NCBI RefSeq assembly: GCF_001029435.1
Contig: NZ_LDOV01000040.1
Coordinates: 34,629-98,628 of the forward strand
Direction: 5' to 3'
From: Photobacterium aphoticum
GTDB taxonomy: Bacteria > Pseudomonadota > Gammaproteobacteria > Enterobacterales > Vibrionaceae
Length of the DNA: 64,000 bases
Shown here: positions 26,626 to 34,247 of the stretch, piece by piece
Layout of the letters: each line of letters begins with the position of its first letter
Numbering within the stretch: position 1 is the stretch's first letter
Made by a program: the position numbers and the translations under genes
Notes under the pieces: model-generated
Database searches by the model: none
Told to the model about the DNA's origin: nothing
Seen by the model: the letters and a program-made list of their open reading frames with translations, nothing else

Positions 26626-26928
26626 TTATTCCTTTTCACGATCACGCTGGGGCGGAGAAGCCAGTTCAAGCGCCATGCCGCCTACCAATGCCGACGCCAC
26701 TTTATGACGGGCACTGGCTACTATATTACCGAGAGTTTGACGAGAGACACCGAGCACCTGCGCGGCCGCCTGCTGATTCAGGCCATTCATGTCCACCAGC
26801 TTCAGGGCTTCTAATTCATCGGCCGCCAAGGGGATCGCCGTCAGTTCAGTCATGGGTACCCCGTTTGGCTTAAAGCACTGATAAGCAGGGCGACAACTGA
26901 TCCGACGGGCAATTTTAGGTCTGGGCAT
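26626..26928 (-). CDS. DUF134 (UPF0251) helix-turn-helix protein
   Basis: The 100 residues start with MPRPKIARRISCRPAYQCFKP, the DUF134 hallmark, followed by LAADELEALKLVDMNGLNQQAAAQVLGVSRQTLGNIV cut here into its two parts: an acidic linker and a sigma-70 region 4-like helix-turn-helix (about 48-75). Family members are putative DNA-binding proteins often next to NifX/NifB-type genes. The two cysteines (about 12 and 18) could be metal ligands. A perfect 20-base palindrome 33 bases upstream is its likely operator. First gene of a three-gene operon. Confidence 0.88.
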   Translation of the reverse strand: MPRPKIARRISCRPAYQCFKPNGVPMTELTAIPLAADELEALKLVDMNGLNQQAAAQVLGVSRQTLGNIVASARHKVASALVGGMALELASPPQRDREKE

Positions 26929-26960
26929 TCTCTGTTTCTCTTGTCACTATCATGCGCCCA

Positions 26961-26980
26961 TTATTGGCATATGCCAATAA
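26961..26980. promoter_or_regulatory. Perfect 20-base palindrome, likely operator of the DUF134-nifX-nqrM cluster
   Basis: TTATTGGCATATGCCAATAA is a perfect inverted repeat. On the minus strand, TTGGCA inside it is followed at 17 bases by CATGAT, a possible -35/-10 pair, so a bound dimer would cover the promoter. Confidence 0.75.
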
Positions 26981-27430
26981 CTCGCTTTGATCTGGCTCAG
27001 TGATCGGCCAGAAAAGTGTTCCTCTTCCCCCATCACCTACCTGCATTGTGATAATCACCACAAACCCGCACCACCGTGCTATGCCATTAACAAAGTTGAC
27101 ACTAATTAATGACAGACGCCAACGCGATATCAGCACATTTTTATCGTGCCATGTGCTTTTTTATTGCTTTTCCCCTTCGTTTTCGCGCAAATCAGTAAAA
27201 ATCCTTATTTTGAGCCTAACTGCCCGGTAAAAACACGCATTATCGGCTATCTCACCTCAGGAAGACGGGTTAAAAATCAGGACAATCCTCTATTTTGGCG
27301 ATCACCGACAAAAGAAACACAAAAATAAGATAAATTTAACATTTCCATTATGCTGAAGGCATCACAGAAGCGGGGGAAAAGTTGAATTACACTTCACAGC
27401 GTCCAAAACAGAGGGAAAGGTTGGCTTATT
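26981..27430. other. Intergenic region upstream of the 68-residue gene
   Basis: About 450 AT-rich bases. I see a hairpin followed by six T on the plus strand: AGCACAT (27132-27138) pairing with ATGTGCT (27151-27157), with no gene in front of it. No open frame looks coding. Confidence 0.5.
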
Positions 27431-27637
27431 ATGCGCATGTTCAAACGCTACGTGCCAAAAATGATCGCAAAGCACGTTAGTCGTTTATTCAGTGGTCGGA
27501 TCTACATTGATGGCCGTGGAGGTTACGAATTTAACAATGGATTGTTAATGGTGCCAATTAAGGCGGAACACCGCCACTATCAAACGGTCAATGAAATCAA
27601 TCAAGAAATCAGACGCATGCGAGACAGTGCCTGTTAA
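27431..27637 (+). CDS. Small basic protein of unknown function
   Basis: The 68 residues start at ATG after AGGGAAAGG at a spacing of about 9 and end before a strong terminator. The protein is basic at the N terminus (FKRYVPKMIAKHVSRLFSG), has a central glycine-rich strand region (YIDGRGGYEFNNGLL) and ends in a charged helix (VNEINQEIRRMRDSAC). It has no signal peptide or membrane segment. I do not recognise a named family, though it resembles small conserved Vibrio proteins. A single-gene transcript convergent with gcvH. Confidence 0.75.
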   Translation: MRMFKRYVPKMIAKHVSRLFSGRIYIDGRGGYEFNNGLLMVPIKAEHRHYQTVNEINQEIRRMRDSAC

Positions 27638-27657
27638 AGACAGATCACCGTCACAAT

Positions 27658-27687
27658 AAAAAAAAGCCCATTTCCGGGCTTTTTTTG
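27658..27687. terminator. Bidirectional terminator between the small gene and gcvH
   Basis: AAAAAGCCC (27661-27669), 6-base loop, GGGCTTTTT (27676-27684), with T runs in both directions. Confidence 0.92.
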
Positions 27688-27693
27688 ATCGCG

Positions 27694-28089
27694 TTAGTCA
27701 TCCTCTTCGTCTATCACATCCAGATAACTGTCCGCATCCAGCAAATCCCCGTCTTCGTCGTCATCTTCCACTTTAATTTGGAACAACCAGCCGTCACCGT
27801 AAGGATCGCTGTTAACCAACTCTGGCGACCCTTCGAGATCGTCATTCACCGCCACCACATACCCGGTCAGCGGCGCATACACATCAGAAGCCGCTTTGAC
27901 CGATTCAGCCACCGCACAATCTTCACCGGCTTCTGTGGCACTGTCGATTTCCGGCAGATCCACAAACACCATATCACCGAGCAATGATTGAGCATGATCG
28001 GTAATGCCAATGGTATACACACCCTCACCTTCAGGGCGCACCCATTCGTGCGTGTGGGTATATTTCAATTCAGAAGGGATATAACTCAT
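27694..28089 (-). CDS. gcvH: Glycine cleavage system H protein
   Basis: Lipoyl carrier of the glycine cleavage system. It shuttles the aminomethyl group between GcvP and GcvT. The 131 residues include the lipoylation motif ESVKAASDVYAP with the modified lysine near residue 65. The C-terminal 25 residues are strikingly acidic (DDDEDGDLLDAD and DEEDD), more than in E. coli, which would fit life in salty water. No gcvT, gcvP or glyA lies next to it, so it stands alone here. The 395-base upstream region may hold a glycine-sensing element (see findings). Confidence 0.97.
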   Translation of the reverse strand: MSYIPSELKYTHTHEWVRPEGEGVYTIGITDHAQSLLGDMVFVDLPEIDSATEAGEDCAVAESVKAASDVYAPLTGYVVAVNDDLEGSPELVNSDPYGDGWLFQIKVEDDDEDGDLLDADSYLDVIDEEDD

Positions 28090-28149
28090 CGTAGACGTCC
28101 TTATGAAAGCCTGCTTGCGCCGCTGGCATCAAACAGCAGGGTGGTTATC

Positions 28150-28340
28150 TGTACGCTTCATCAACGCGGATATTTGTCGTGAATGTTTGTCGGTTTGCTC
28201 TTGCGGCGTTATCACAGGCTTTGTAACAGTCCCCCATGACTGGCATGCCGTCTGCACACGCCACTCAGCCCACATGACTGCCGACTTATTTTTCCTGATA
28301 TTTACTGTAGGAGAAAATTTCTCCGTGCGGAGCACTTTTT
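28150..28340 (-). promoter_or_regulatory. Possible degenerate glycine riboswitch upstream of gcvH
   Basis: On the coding strand, GTTA...TAAC brackets a loop (28208-28227) and is followed by CGCCGCAAGAGCAAA, close to the ACCGAAGGAGCAAA core of glycine aptamers. Farther upstream, GGAGAAATTTTCTCC and AAATATCAGGAAAAA recall the other aptamer. The CAGGnAAAAGGAC element after the second core is poorly kept, so this is tentative. Confidence 0.25.
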
Positions 28341-28437
28341 TTTACTTCCCTACAAACCCATGATTTATCGAAACAAAGATGCCATAACACAACATAAAGA
28401 CCCCATAAATACAGCACAAACTTGGTCATCTGCTGGC

Positions 28438-28466
28438 AAAAAAAAACCGCCTCAAAAGGCGGTTTA
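28438..28466 (-). terminator. Terminator of ubiI
   Basis: AAACCGCC and GGCGGTTT form a stem around a short loop, followed on the minus strand by a long T run, about 20 bases past the ubiI stop. Confidence 0.9.
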
Positions 28467-28484
28467 GTCACGATAATTTCTTAC

Positions 28485-29693
28485 TCACTGACGGGCTAAA
28501 TCCGGCAAATGGCCACTGAGCCCCAATGCACGACGCATGAACTCATCTTTGAGTCCCGGTGCTTTGTCAGCAAACAGCATACCCAGATCACGCACCAGTT
28601 TTTTCGCCGGATGCGAGCCGGAAAACAAATCTTTAAAGCCCTGCATCGCCGCAATCATCTTGGCCGCTTCCGCTTTACGCCAGCGCTCATACGGACGCAG
28701 GTTCGATAACTTACCGATATCCTGATCCTGTTGCCACAAACGCTTCAGCTCCTGCGCTAACGCCGCCGCATCCAACAAGCCCAGGTTCACGCCCTGTCCG
28801 GCCAACGGATGGATGGTATGCGCCGCATCGCCGACTAGCGCCACGCGATCACGCACAAAGCTACGCGCATAACGCATTTTCAGCGGCACCGCACGACGTT
28901 CCCCTTCCACCTGACACAGTCCCAACTGGTTATCAAACGCCGTGGTTAAGTGCTTGTTGAACTCACTGTCAGACATGGCGCACAAGGCTTCAGCTTCCAA
29001 TGGCGGCAGCGACCAGACAATCGAACACAGATCCGGCTCCGGCAGCGGCAGGAACGCCAACGGCCCTTGCGGACGGAAAATCTGACGCGCGGTGTCCTGA
29101 TGCGGCTCGGCACAACGGATATTGGCCACAATCGCACTGTGGCCGTAATCCCAATGGGTCAACGGAATATCCAGCTTATCGCGCAGCCAAGAATTGGCCC
29201 CATCGGCCCCCACCACCAGTTTGGCCGTCAGGTGTTTGCCCGATGCCAGTGTCAGCCACGCCTCGGTTTCACCAAAGACGATATTGTCACAACGTTCCGG
29301 CGCCAACAGGGTCACGTTCGGCTGCTGAGCGACTTTGTCCCACAGCGCCAGTTGGATCACGCGATTTTCCACAATGTGGCCGAGATTCGGCTGCGCCAAG
29401 CGGGCTGCATCAAACGCGATATGGGCAAAGCTGTCTTGCTCCCAGACCTGCATCTTGTCGTAAGGGGCACTGCGACGGGCTTCGATCCCCGGCCAGGCAC
29501 CGACACGACGCAAAATACGTTCGCTGGCACGGCTTAAGGCCGACACGCGCAGATCAGGCAGTGTCGCCAGCGTCGGATCCGGTTGGTGGCCTTCAATGAC
29601 CGCCACTCGCAATTCGGTCTCAGACAGTGCAGCGGCTAACGCCAGCCCCACCATTCCCCCGCCAATAATGGCGACATCCACACTTTGCATCAT
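28485..29693 (-). CDS. ubiI: UbiI-type FAD-dependent ubiquinone hydroxylase
   Basis: Flavin monooxygenase of the UbiH/UbiI/VisC family that hydroxylates C5 of the ubiquinone precursor ring (2-octaprenylphenol hydroxylase). The 402 residues have the FAD-binding start VAIIGGGMVGLALAAAL, the DG motif VVGADGANSWLRD near 160-172, and GDAAHTIHPLAGQGVNLGLLD near 285-305. The ATG at 29693 is followed at once by another (29690); either may be used. It is 2 bases downstream of ubiH. Assignment as UbiI rather than UbiF rests on its place behind ubiH. Confidence 0.93.
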   Translation of the reverse strand: MMQSVDVAIIGGGMVGLALAAALSETELRVAVIEGHQPDPTLATLPDLRVSALSRASERILRRVGAWPGIEARRSAPYDKMQVWEQDSFAHIAFDAARLAQPNLGHIVENRVIQLALWDKVAQQPNVTLLAPERCDNIVFGETEAWLTLASGKHLTAKLVVGADGANSWLRDKLDIPLTHWDYGHSAIVANIRCAEPHQDTARQIFRPQGPLAFLPLPEPDLCSIVWSLPPLEAEALCAMSDSEFNKHLTTAFDNQLGLCQVEGERRAVPLKMRYARSFVRDRVALVGDAAHTIHPLAGQGVNLGLLDAAALAQELKRLWQQDQDIGKLSNLRPYERWRKAEAAKMIAAMQGFKDLFSGSHPAKKLVRDLGMLFADKAPGLKDEFMRRALGLSGHLPDLARQ

Positions 29694-29695
29694 GG

Positions 29696-30883
29696 TTATC
29701 TTTCTACCTGTCCCATCGCTCGCCTTACCAGCGGCGCTTTCAATACATCAAACGTGTTCATGACCATCAGGCCAACATTACGACCGGCCACCAGCGGCAT
29801 CAGATCGTTGGCAAACACACTCACCAGCCCCGCCGTCATGCCAATCGTGGCATCACGATCCGGCGTTCGACGCTGGCGATAACAACTCAGTACTGCCGTG
29901 CTGCCGGCATCGCCGGTTTTCGCCACGCCAGCGACAATTTCTTCCGCCAGTGTCATCACATCACGCAAGCCAAGGTTAAAGCCTTGTCCGGCGATCGGGT
30001 GCAGGGTTTGCGCGGCATTGCCCACCACCGCCACACGGTGTGTGGTGATACGTTGCGCCTGACGAAGCAGTAACGGGTACGCGCTGCGGGCGCCGGTTTT
30101 CACCAGTTGCCCCAACCGCCAGCCAAAGGCCTGCTGCAATTCTGCCAAGAAGCGCGCATCGTCCCAGCCCATCACCATGTCATAGTGCTCAGGGCGAATG
30201 CACCACACCAGCGAGCTGCGCCCGTCTGACATCGGCAACAAGGCGACCGGCCCGTGCGGCGTAAAACGCTCGTAAGCACGGCCCTGATGCGGTGTCGCGG
30301 TAGTCACATTGGCAATCACCGCGATCTGCTCAAAATCGTATTCGCTGCGGCCAATGCCGACCATGTCACAACAGGCTGACACCGCGCCGTCTGCAGTCAC
30401 CAGTAACTTGCCTTGCAAGGTCTCGCCGCTATCCAGCGTTAACGTCACCTGATCAGGCGTGCGGTCAATGGCACAAATGGTTGCCGGGCAATACAGATTG
30501 ACCGCAGCGGTATTGGCCAGCGCTTGATGGAAAATGCGTCCCGCATCAGCCAGTTCAATCACGTAGCCCAGCGCGTCGACGCCTTGCTCCGCCGCATCGA
30601 TCGTCACACGGCCGGCATGGCCGCGATCAGACACATGGATATGATCAATCGCGGTAGCGACCGACGACAACGCCTGCCAGCACCCGATACTCTCCAGCGC
30701 TTGTGCCGTGCCCAATGACAACGCAATGCTGCGCGCATCGTAACCCGGATGGTGATCGTGTTGCGGCGCGACCGCTTCAACAACGGCGATACGCAACTGC
30801 CCGCCGCTAAGACGATCTAGCGCGATGGCTAAAGTGGCACCTGCCATTGCGCCACCGGCAATGACGACATCGTACTGCTTCAC
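29696..30883 (-). CDS. ubiH: 2-octaprenyl-6-methoxyphenol hydroxylase
   Basis: FAD monooxygenase that hydroxylates C1 of the ubiquinone precursor. VVIAGGAMAGATLAIALD marks the FAD site and GNAAQTLHPIAGQGFNLGL is the family-specific motif in which N replaces the usual D, as in E. coli UbiH. I choose the GTG at 30883 (395 residues), which has AAGGGG 6 bases upstream; a TTG at 30904 directly after the ygfB stop would add seven residues. In E. coli and Vibrio pepP usually lies between ygfB and ubiH; here it is missing. Confidence 0.95.
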   Translation of the reverse strand: MKQYDVVIAGGAMAGATLAIALDRLSGGQLRIAVVEAVAPQHDHHPGYDARSIALSLGTAQALESIGCWQALSSVATAIDHIHVSDRGHAGRVTIDAAEQGVDALGYVIELADAGRIFHQALANTAAVNLYCPATICAIDRTPDQVTLTLDSGETLQGKLLVTADGAVSACCDMVGIGRSEYDFEQIAVIANVTTATPHQGRAYERFTPHGPVALLPMSDGRSSLVWCIRPEHYDMVMGWDDARFLAELQQAFGWRLGQLVKTGARSAYPLLLRQAQRITTHRVAVVGNAAQTLHPIAGQGFNLGLRDVMTLAEEIVAGVAKTGDAGSTAVLSCYRQRRTPDRDATIGMTAGLVSVFANDLMPLVAGRNVGLMVMNTFDVLKAPLVRRAMGQVER

Positions 30884-30904
30884 ATTACGCCCCTTGCTGC
30901 TCAA

Positions 30905-31558
30905 TTAATGCAACGTTGGCTTGTCGTTTGTGTCGTCAGCAGGCAGACCAAAAGCTTCGCTCTCGTCCACTTCACCGCGCTGGCTCAAGCCAACCAAACA
31001 CACCAGCACACACTCTGGTACGTACGCCACCACGTTATCGAACAACATCGCCTGCTCGTCCATTGATTCGTCTTCATCAATGCCCAGCTGTGCAATTTCT
31101 TCCAACGCAGACACCGCTTCGGTCACATCGTCAGACAGTTTTTGTTTGTCCATGCCCATCAGGCCCAGACCAGAAATAAAGTTAGTTACCCACTCACTCA
31201 GTGATTCCGCGCGCAACATCAATTCCGCGTCATCCGCTGGCAGCAACATGGAAACGTGGAACTCCACGTCCGCCAACTCCGCCGCTGTTGAGGTAAACAG
31301 GGTTTGAGTGATCTGGTTCAGCTCAGCAGAAGTGGCGTTAAACACGGCACGGATCACGCTCTTGGCACCGTCTGTCAGCGCTTCCCCCTGATTGGCGTAG
31401 TCACAAATCGGCGCTAACCATTGCTCACCGTCCACGGCGAGACCACCGCAAATCATACCGCTTAGCAAACCGTGCAATTCTGACGGTGTGACCGCAAGAC
31501 CTTGCGCTTTCAAATCGGATTCTAGGGTTTCGTAGGCTGGTAGTTGTACTTCGCTCAT
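30905..31558 (-). CDS. ygfB: YgfB/UPF0149 family protein
   Basis: The 217 residues from the ATG at 31558, which has AAGGTG 6 bases upstream; a GTG at 31567 is less likely. The family, all-helical and acidic, has no firmly known biochemical role in most bacteria. Conserved parts are ELHGLLSGMICGG (about 27-39), SEWVTNFISGLGLMG and VAYVPECVLVCL. The C-terminal extension is acidic. It directly precedes ubiH and is divergent from zapA, the usual placing. Confidence 0.92.
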   Translation of the reverse strand: MSEVQLPAYETLESDLKAQGLAVTPSELHGLLSGMICGGLAVDGEQWLAPICDYANQGEALTDGAKSVIRAVFNATSAELNQITQTLFTSTAAELADVEFHVSMLLPADDAELMLRAESLSEWVTNFISGLGLMGMDKQKLSDDVTEAVSALEEIAQLGIDEDESMDEQAMLFDNVVAYVPECVLVCLVGLSQRGEVDESEAFGLPADDTNDKPTLH

Positions 31559-31839
31559 GGCGGTCACCTTCTCTCGTGGGTGGGGCTATCTGTTTTGATA
31601 GGGTTTTGTCAGTTAACTATGCTACCACTTAACCGAAAGCAGCGTCACTTGGCAATTCCGGCCGCAGGGCCATGATTGCCACAATCTGGTTAATATCTGA
31701 TTAGTCAGACACTATTCAGCACAAAGCGTGATGTGCTTGCTTGCATGTTGGTAGGGCTTTTTCTATATTGGGTCACTTAACGCGTATCGCAAGCGGAATG
31801 CTATATTGAGCAATCTGACATGGAGCAGATTAAAAAGCT

Positions 31840-32142
31840 ATGAGTAATCAGGCAGTAGAAATTCAGATTTTTGGCCGTACCCTGAAAGTGAATTGTCCGG
31901 CCGGTCAGGAAGACGCTCTGCGTGCCGCTGCAGCGGATTTTGACCAGCGTCTGAAAGATCTTTCTGAGCGTACCAAGATCACCAATCCTGAACAGCTACT
32001 GATCTTCACTGGCCTCAATATCTGCAATGAATTGCACACAGAACGCCAAGAACAACAACGCAGTGCTGAAAAGCTGTCCAATAGAATCAACGAGATGGAA
32101 GATTTATTGGAGAAAGCATTGCAATATCAACCTGAGCGTTGA
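31840..32142 (+). CDS. zapA: Cell division protein ZapA
   Basis: Binds FtsZ and promotes bundling of its filaments in the early Z ring. The 100 residues contain VEIQIFGRTLKVNCPAGQED at the N terminus, the globular domain to about 60, and a C-terminal coiled coil (about 65-98, RQEQQRSAEKLSNRINEMEDLLEKA in two parts). It starts at ATG with GGAGC upstream and is followed by the 6S RNA gene and fau, the conserved cluster. Confidence 0.97.
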   Translation: MSNQAVEIQIFGRTLKVNCPAGQEDALRAAAADFDQRLKDLSERTKITNPEQLLIFTGLNICNELHTERQEQQRSAEKLSNRINEMEDLLEKALQYQPER

Positions 32143-32149
32143 TAATGAA

Positions 32150-32334
32150 TTGACCCTGGGGTGTTCGTCAGCGGATTAACGTCCCCGAGCCGATAAGCAA
32201 ATACCCAGGATCAGCTTTTATTAGCTATTGAGCATGCTCGGCCCGTACCGAGAAGCCTACGGTTAATGTTGCTGGTCCACCTTGAACATCTGGTTCAAGG
32301 GCCACAATTCGCAACGGCACCCTGGGGCACCTCT
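32150..32334 (+). ncRNA. ssrS: 6S RNA
   Basis: Lies between zapA and fau, its conserved place. The ends pair (CCCTGGGG near 32154 with CACCCTGGGG near 32319), and the internal segments CCCGAGCCGAT, GAGCATGCTCGG, CCGAGAAGCCT and CACCTTGAAC...GGTTCAAGGG match the E. coli RNA in order. It binds sigma-70 RNA polymerase in stationary phase as a promoter mimic. Exact ends are estimated by alignment from memory of the E. coli RNA. Confidence 0.95.
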
Positions 32335-32400
32335 TACTGGACGAACGGATTTCGTCAGTCGTGACACTGAAACGTATCAGTGCTTGTCATTGGATGACCT

Positions 32401-33012
32401 ATGAAACCTGCGCAAAATCAGGCTTCCCGCCAAGCCATTCGACACACACTCCGCCAACAGATCCGTCAGCAACGACGCACACTCAGTGCCGAGCAGCAAA
32501 CCCAAGCGGCGCACGATCTCTTAGCCCGTTTTCAGCAATCCCCGACATTTTCCCAAGCACAGCATGTCGCACTGTATCTGGCCTATGATGGCGAGATCGA
32601 TACCCAACCGCTGATCCACTGGCTGTGGCAACAAGGCAAACACGTCTACTTACCGGTGCTGCATCCGTTCAGTCCGGGTCACTTGTTGTTTTTACACTAC
32701 ACCGCCACCACCCCGATGCACACCAACCGCTATGGCATTGCCGAACCCAAACTCGATGTCCGTGCAGTCAAACCGGTGATGGAACTGGATCTGATCGGCA
32801 CCCCGCTGGTTGCCTTTGATGACACCGGCCAACGCTTGGGCATGGGCGGCGGCTATTACGACCGCACGCTCAACCCTTGGCATCAGCACCGTTATGGGCC
32901 GCAACCCGTCGGACTGGCCCATGACTGCCAGCAGGTTAACGTGCTGCCGACGGAAGCCTGGGATGTGCCGTTGCCAGATATTCTGACGCCGTCTCACCAT
33001 TTTCATTGGTAA
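32401..33012 (+). CDS. fau: 5-formyltetrahydrofolate cyclo-ligase
   Basis: ATP-dependent enzyme that converts 5-formyl-THF to 5,10-methenyl-THF. The 203 residues have the N-terminal basic helix (RHTLRQQIRQQRRTLS), ALYLAYDGEIDTQPLI, and the ATP/substrate signature FDDTGQRLGMGGGYYDRTL (about 140-158). The start ATG follows TTGGATGACCT. It lies directly behind 6S RNA and is often read through with it in other bacteria. Confidence 0.96.
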   Translation: MKPAQNQASRQAIRHTLRQQIRQQRRTLSAEQQTQAAHDLLARFQQSPTFSQAQHVALYLAYDGEIDTQPLIHWLWQQGKHVYLPVLHPFSPGHLLFLHYTATTPMHTNRYGIAEPKLDVRAVKPVMELDLIGTPLVAFDDTGQRLGMGGGYYDRTLNPWHQHRYGPQPVGLAHDCQQVNVLPTEAWDVPLPDILTPSHHFHW

Positions 33013-33109
33013 GCGCTTTCGTCCCTGTCTTTGTCACGCTCTGCTTCTGTCGCACGCCGCTATCACACAAGCTATCACACGCCCATTTCACCCAGATCAC
33101 GTCACAAAT

Positions 33110-33125
33110 ACGCAAACGTTTGGTT
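33110..33125 (+). promoter_or_regulatory. PurR-like box upstream of rpiA
   Basis: ACGCAAACGTTTGGTT matches the E. coli PurR consensus AnGCAAnCGnTTnCnT at all fixed positions but one. It lies about 95 bases before the rpiA -35 element. Confidence 0.45.
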
Positions 33126-33218
33126 TTTTCGTGTGCCACATAAATAATTAACCCTATGTTATTAATAGATTTATCTTTTCCTGCTGGTTCTGGCACAAAA
33201 AACATTCCGGTTTAGGGA

Positions 33219-33247
33219 CTGACGGCACGCAGCGCTTTGGCTATAAT
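33219..33247 (+). promoter_or_regulatory. Sigma-70 promoter of rpiA
   Basis: CTGACG (33219-33224), a 17-base spacer and a perfect TATAAT (33242-33247), about 40 bases before the start codon. Confidence 0.75.
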
Positions 33248-33287
33248 CAGCGCTCCGCGCTATGTATGTCATCATCAGGAGAAAAGC

Positions 33288-33947
33288 ATGACACAAGATG
33301 AAATGAAAAAAGCTGCCGGCTGGGCTGCACTTGAGTACGTCAAAAAAGGCAGCATTGTGGGTGTGGGCACTGGCTCAACCGTGAATCACTTCATCGATGC
33401 TCTCGCGACACGTAAAGAAGAAATCAAAGGGGCCGTCTCAAGCTCTGTGGCATCCACTGAACGCCTGGAGAAAATCGGCATTCCTGTGTTTGATGCCAAC
33501 GAAGTGGCGAGTCTGGACGTTTACGTTGATGGCGCTGACGAAATCAACGGCGAATACGACATGATCAAAGGCGGTGGCGCAGCCCTGACCCGTGAAAAGA
33601 TTGTGGCAGCCATTGCTAAGCAGTTTATCTGTATCGTGGATGACACCAAGCAAGTGGACGTACTGGGCCAGTTCCCACTGCCTGTGGAAGTGATCCCAAT
33701 GGCTCGTTCTTTCATTGGCCGTGAGCTGGTGAAATTGGGTGGCGATCCGGTATACCGCGAAGGCTGTATCACCGATAACGGCAACATCATTTTGGATGTG
33801 CACAACATGGCGATCACCGATGCCAAAGATCTGGAAGACAAGATCAATGCCCTACCGGGTGTGGTGACTGTCGGTCTGTTTGCTCACCGTGGTGCCGATG
33901 TGTTGCTGATGGGCACACCGGAAGGCGTGAAAAAATTTGAAAAATAA
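33288..33947 (+). CDS. rpiA: Ribose-5-phosphate isomerase A
   Basis: Interconverts ribulose 5-phosphate and ribose 5-phosphate in the pentose phosphate pathway, which feeds PRPP and nucleotide synthesis. From the ATG at 33288, with CAGGAGA upstream, it has 219 residues, the family length; the frame open to 33237 crosses the promoter. Visible are VGVGTGSTVNHFIDAL (about 23-38), DGADEINGEYDMIKGGGAALTREK (active-site loop, split by the catalytic glutamate) and the C-terminal LLMGTPEGV. serA follows after 300 bases and a terminator. Confidence 0.98.
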   Translation: MTQDEMKKAAGWAALEYVKKGSIVGVGTGSTVNHFIDALATRKEEIKGAVSSSVASTERLEKIGIPVFDANEVASLDVYVDGADEINGEYDMIKGGGAALTREKIVAAIAKQFICIVDDTKQVDVLGQFPLPVEVIPMARSFIGRELVKLGGDPVYREGCITDNGNIILDVHNMAITDAKDLEDKINALPGVVTVGLFAHRGADVLLMGTPEGVKKFEK

Positions 33948-34247
33948 GGGTTTAGCGGAGATTCCTCTTTATTCATAAGGGAATGGCGCTAAATACGTTA
34001 CTTTCTTACAAAACGGCATAACTTATGCCGTTTTTTTTATTCAGTTCTGTAATATTTTTACCCATTCTGGTTATTTTTTGGTACTTTAAATGGCAGCATG
34101 TAAGCAACCAATAACGTGGCGAGAATAGGCAACTGCGGATACGGTGTCTCATACACACTGACAACAGCGAAGTATTTCCTTCCTGCTTCCCCCTCCAAAA
34201 GACCCGATATCGCCACTTTATGCCTCACGGATTAAGGATGGATATCA
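33948..34247. other. rpiA-serA intergenic region
   Basis: Exactly 300 bases: the rpiA terminator, then an AT-rich stretch (34040-34095) likely to hold the serA promoter. No gene and no operator that I can name. Confidence 0.5.
34010..34037 (+). terminator. Terminator of rpiA
   Basis: AAAACGGCATA pairs with TATGCCGTTTT around a short loop, followed by a long T run. Confidence 0.9.

Noticed and set aside
26915..27136. A 73-residue frame upstream of the DUF134 gene
   Set aside because: It overlaps the DUF134 start, spans the palindrome and the likely promoter, and has no recognisable domain.
33012..33205. Minus-strand frame between fau and rpiA
   Set aside because: It begins inside fau on the other strand and lies over the rpiA control region; no coding features.
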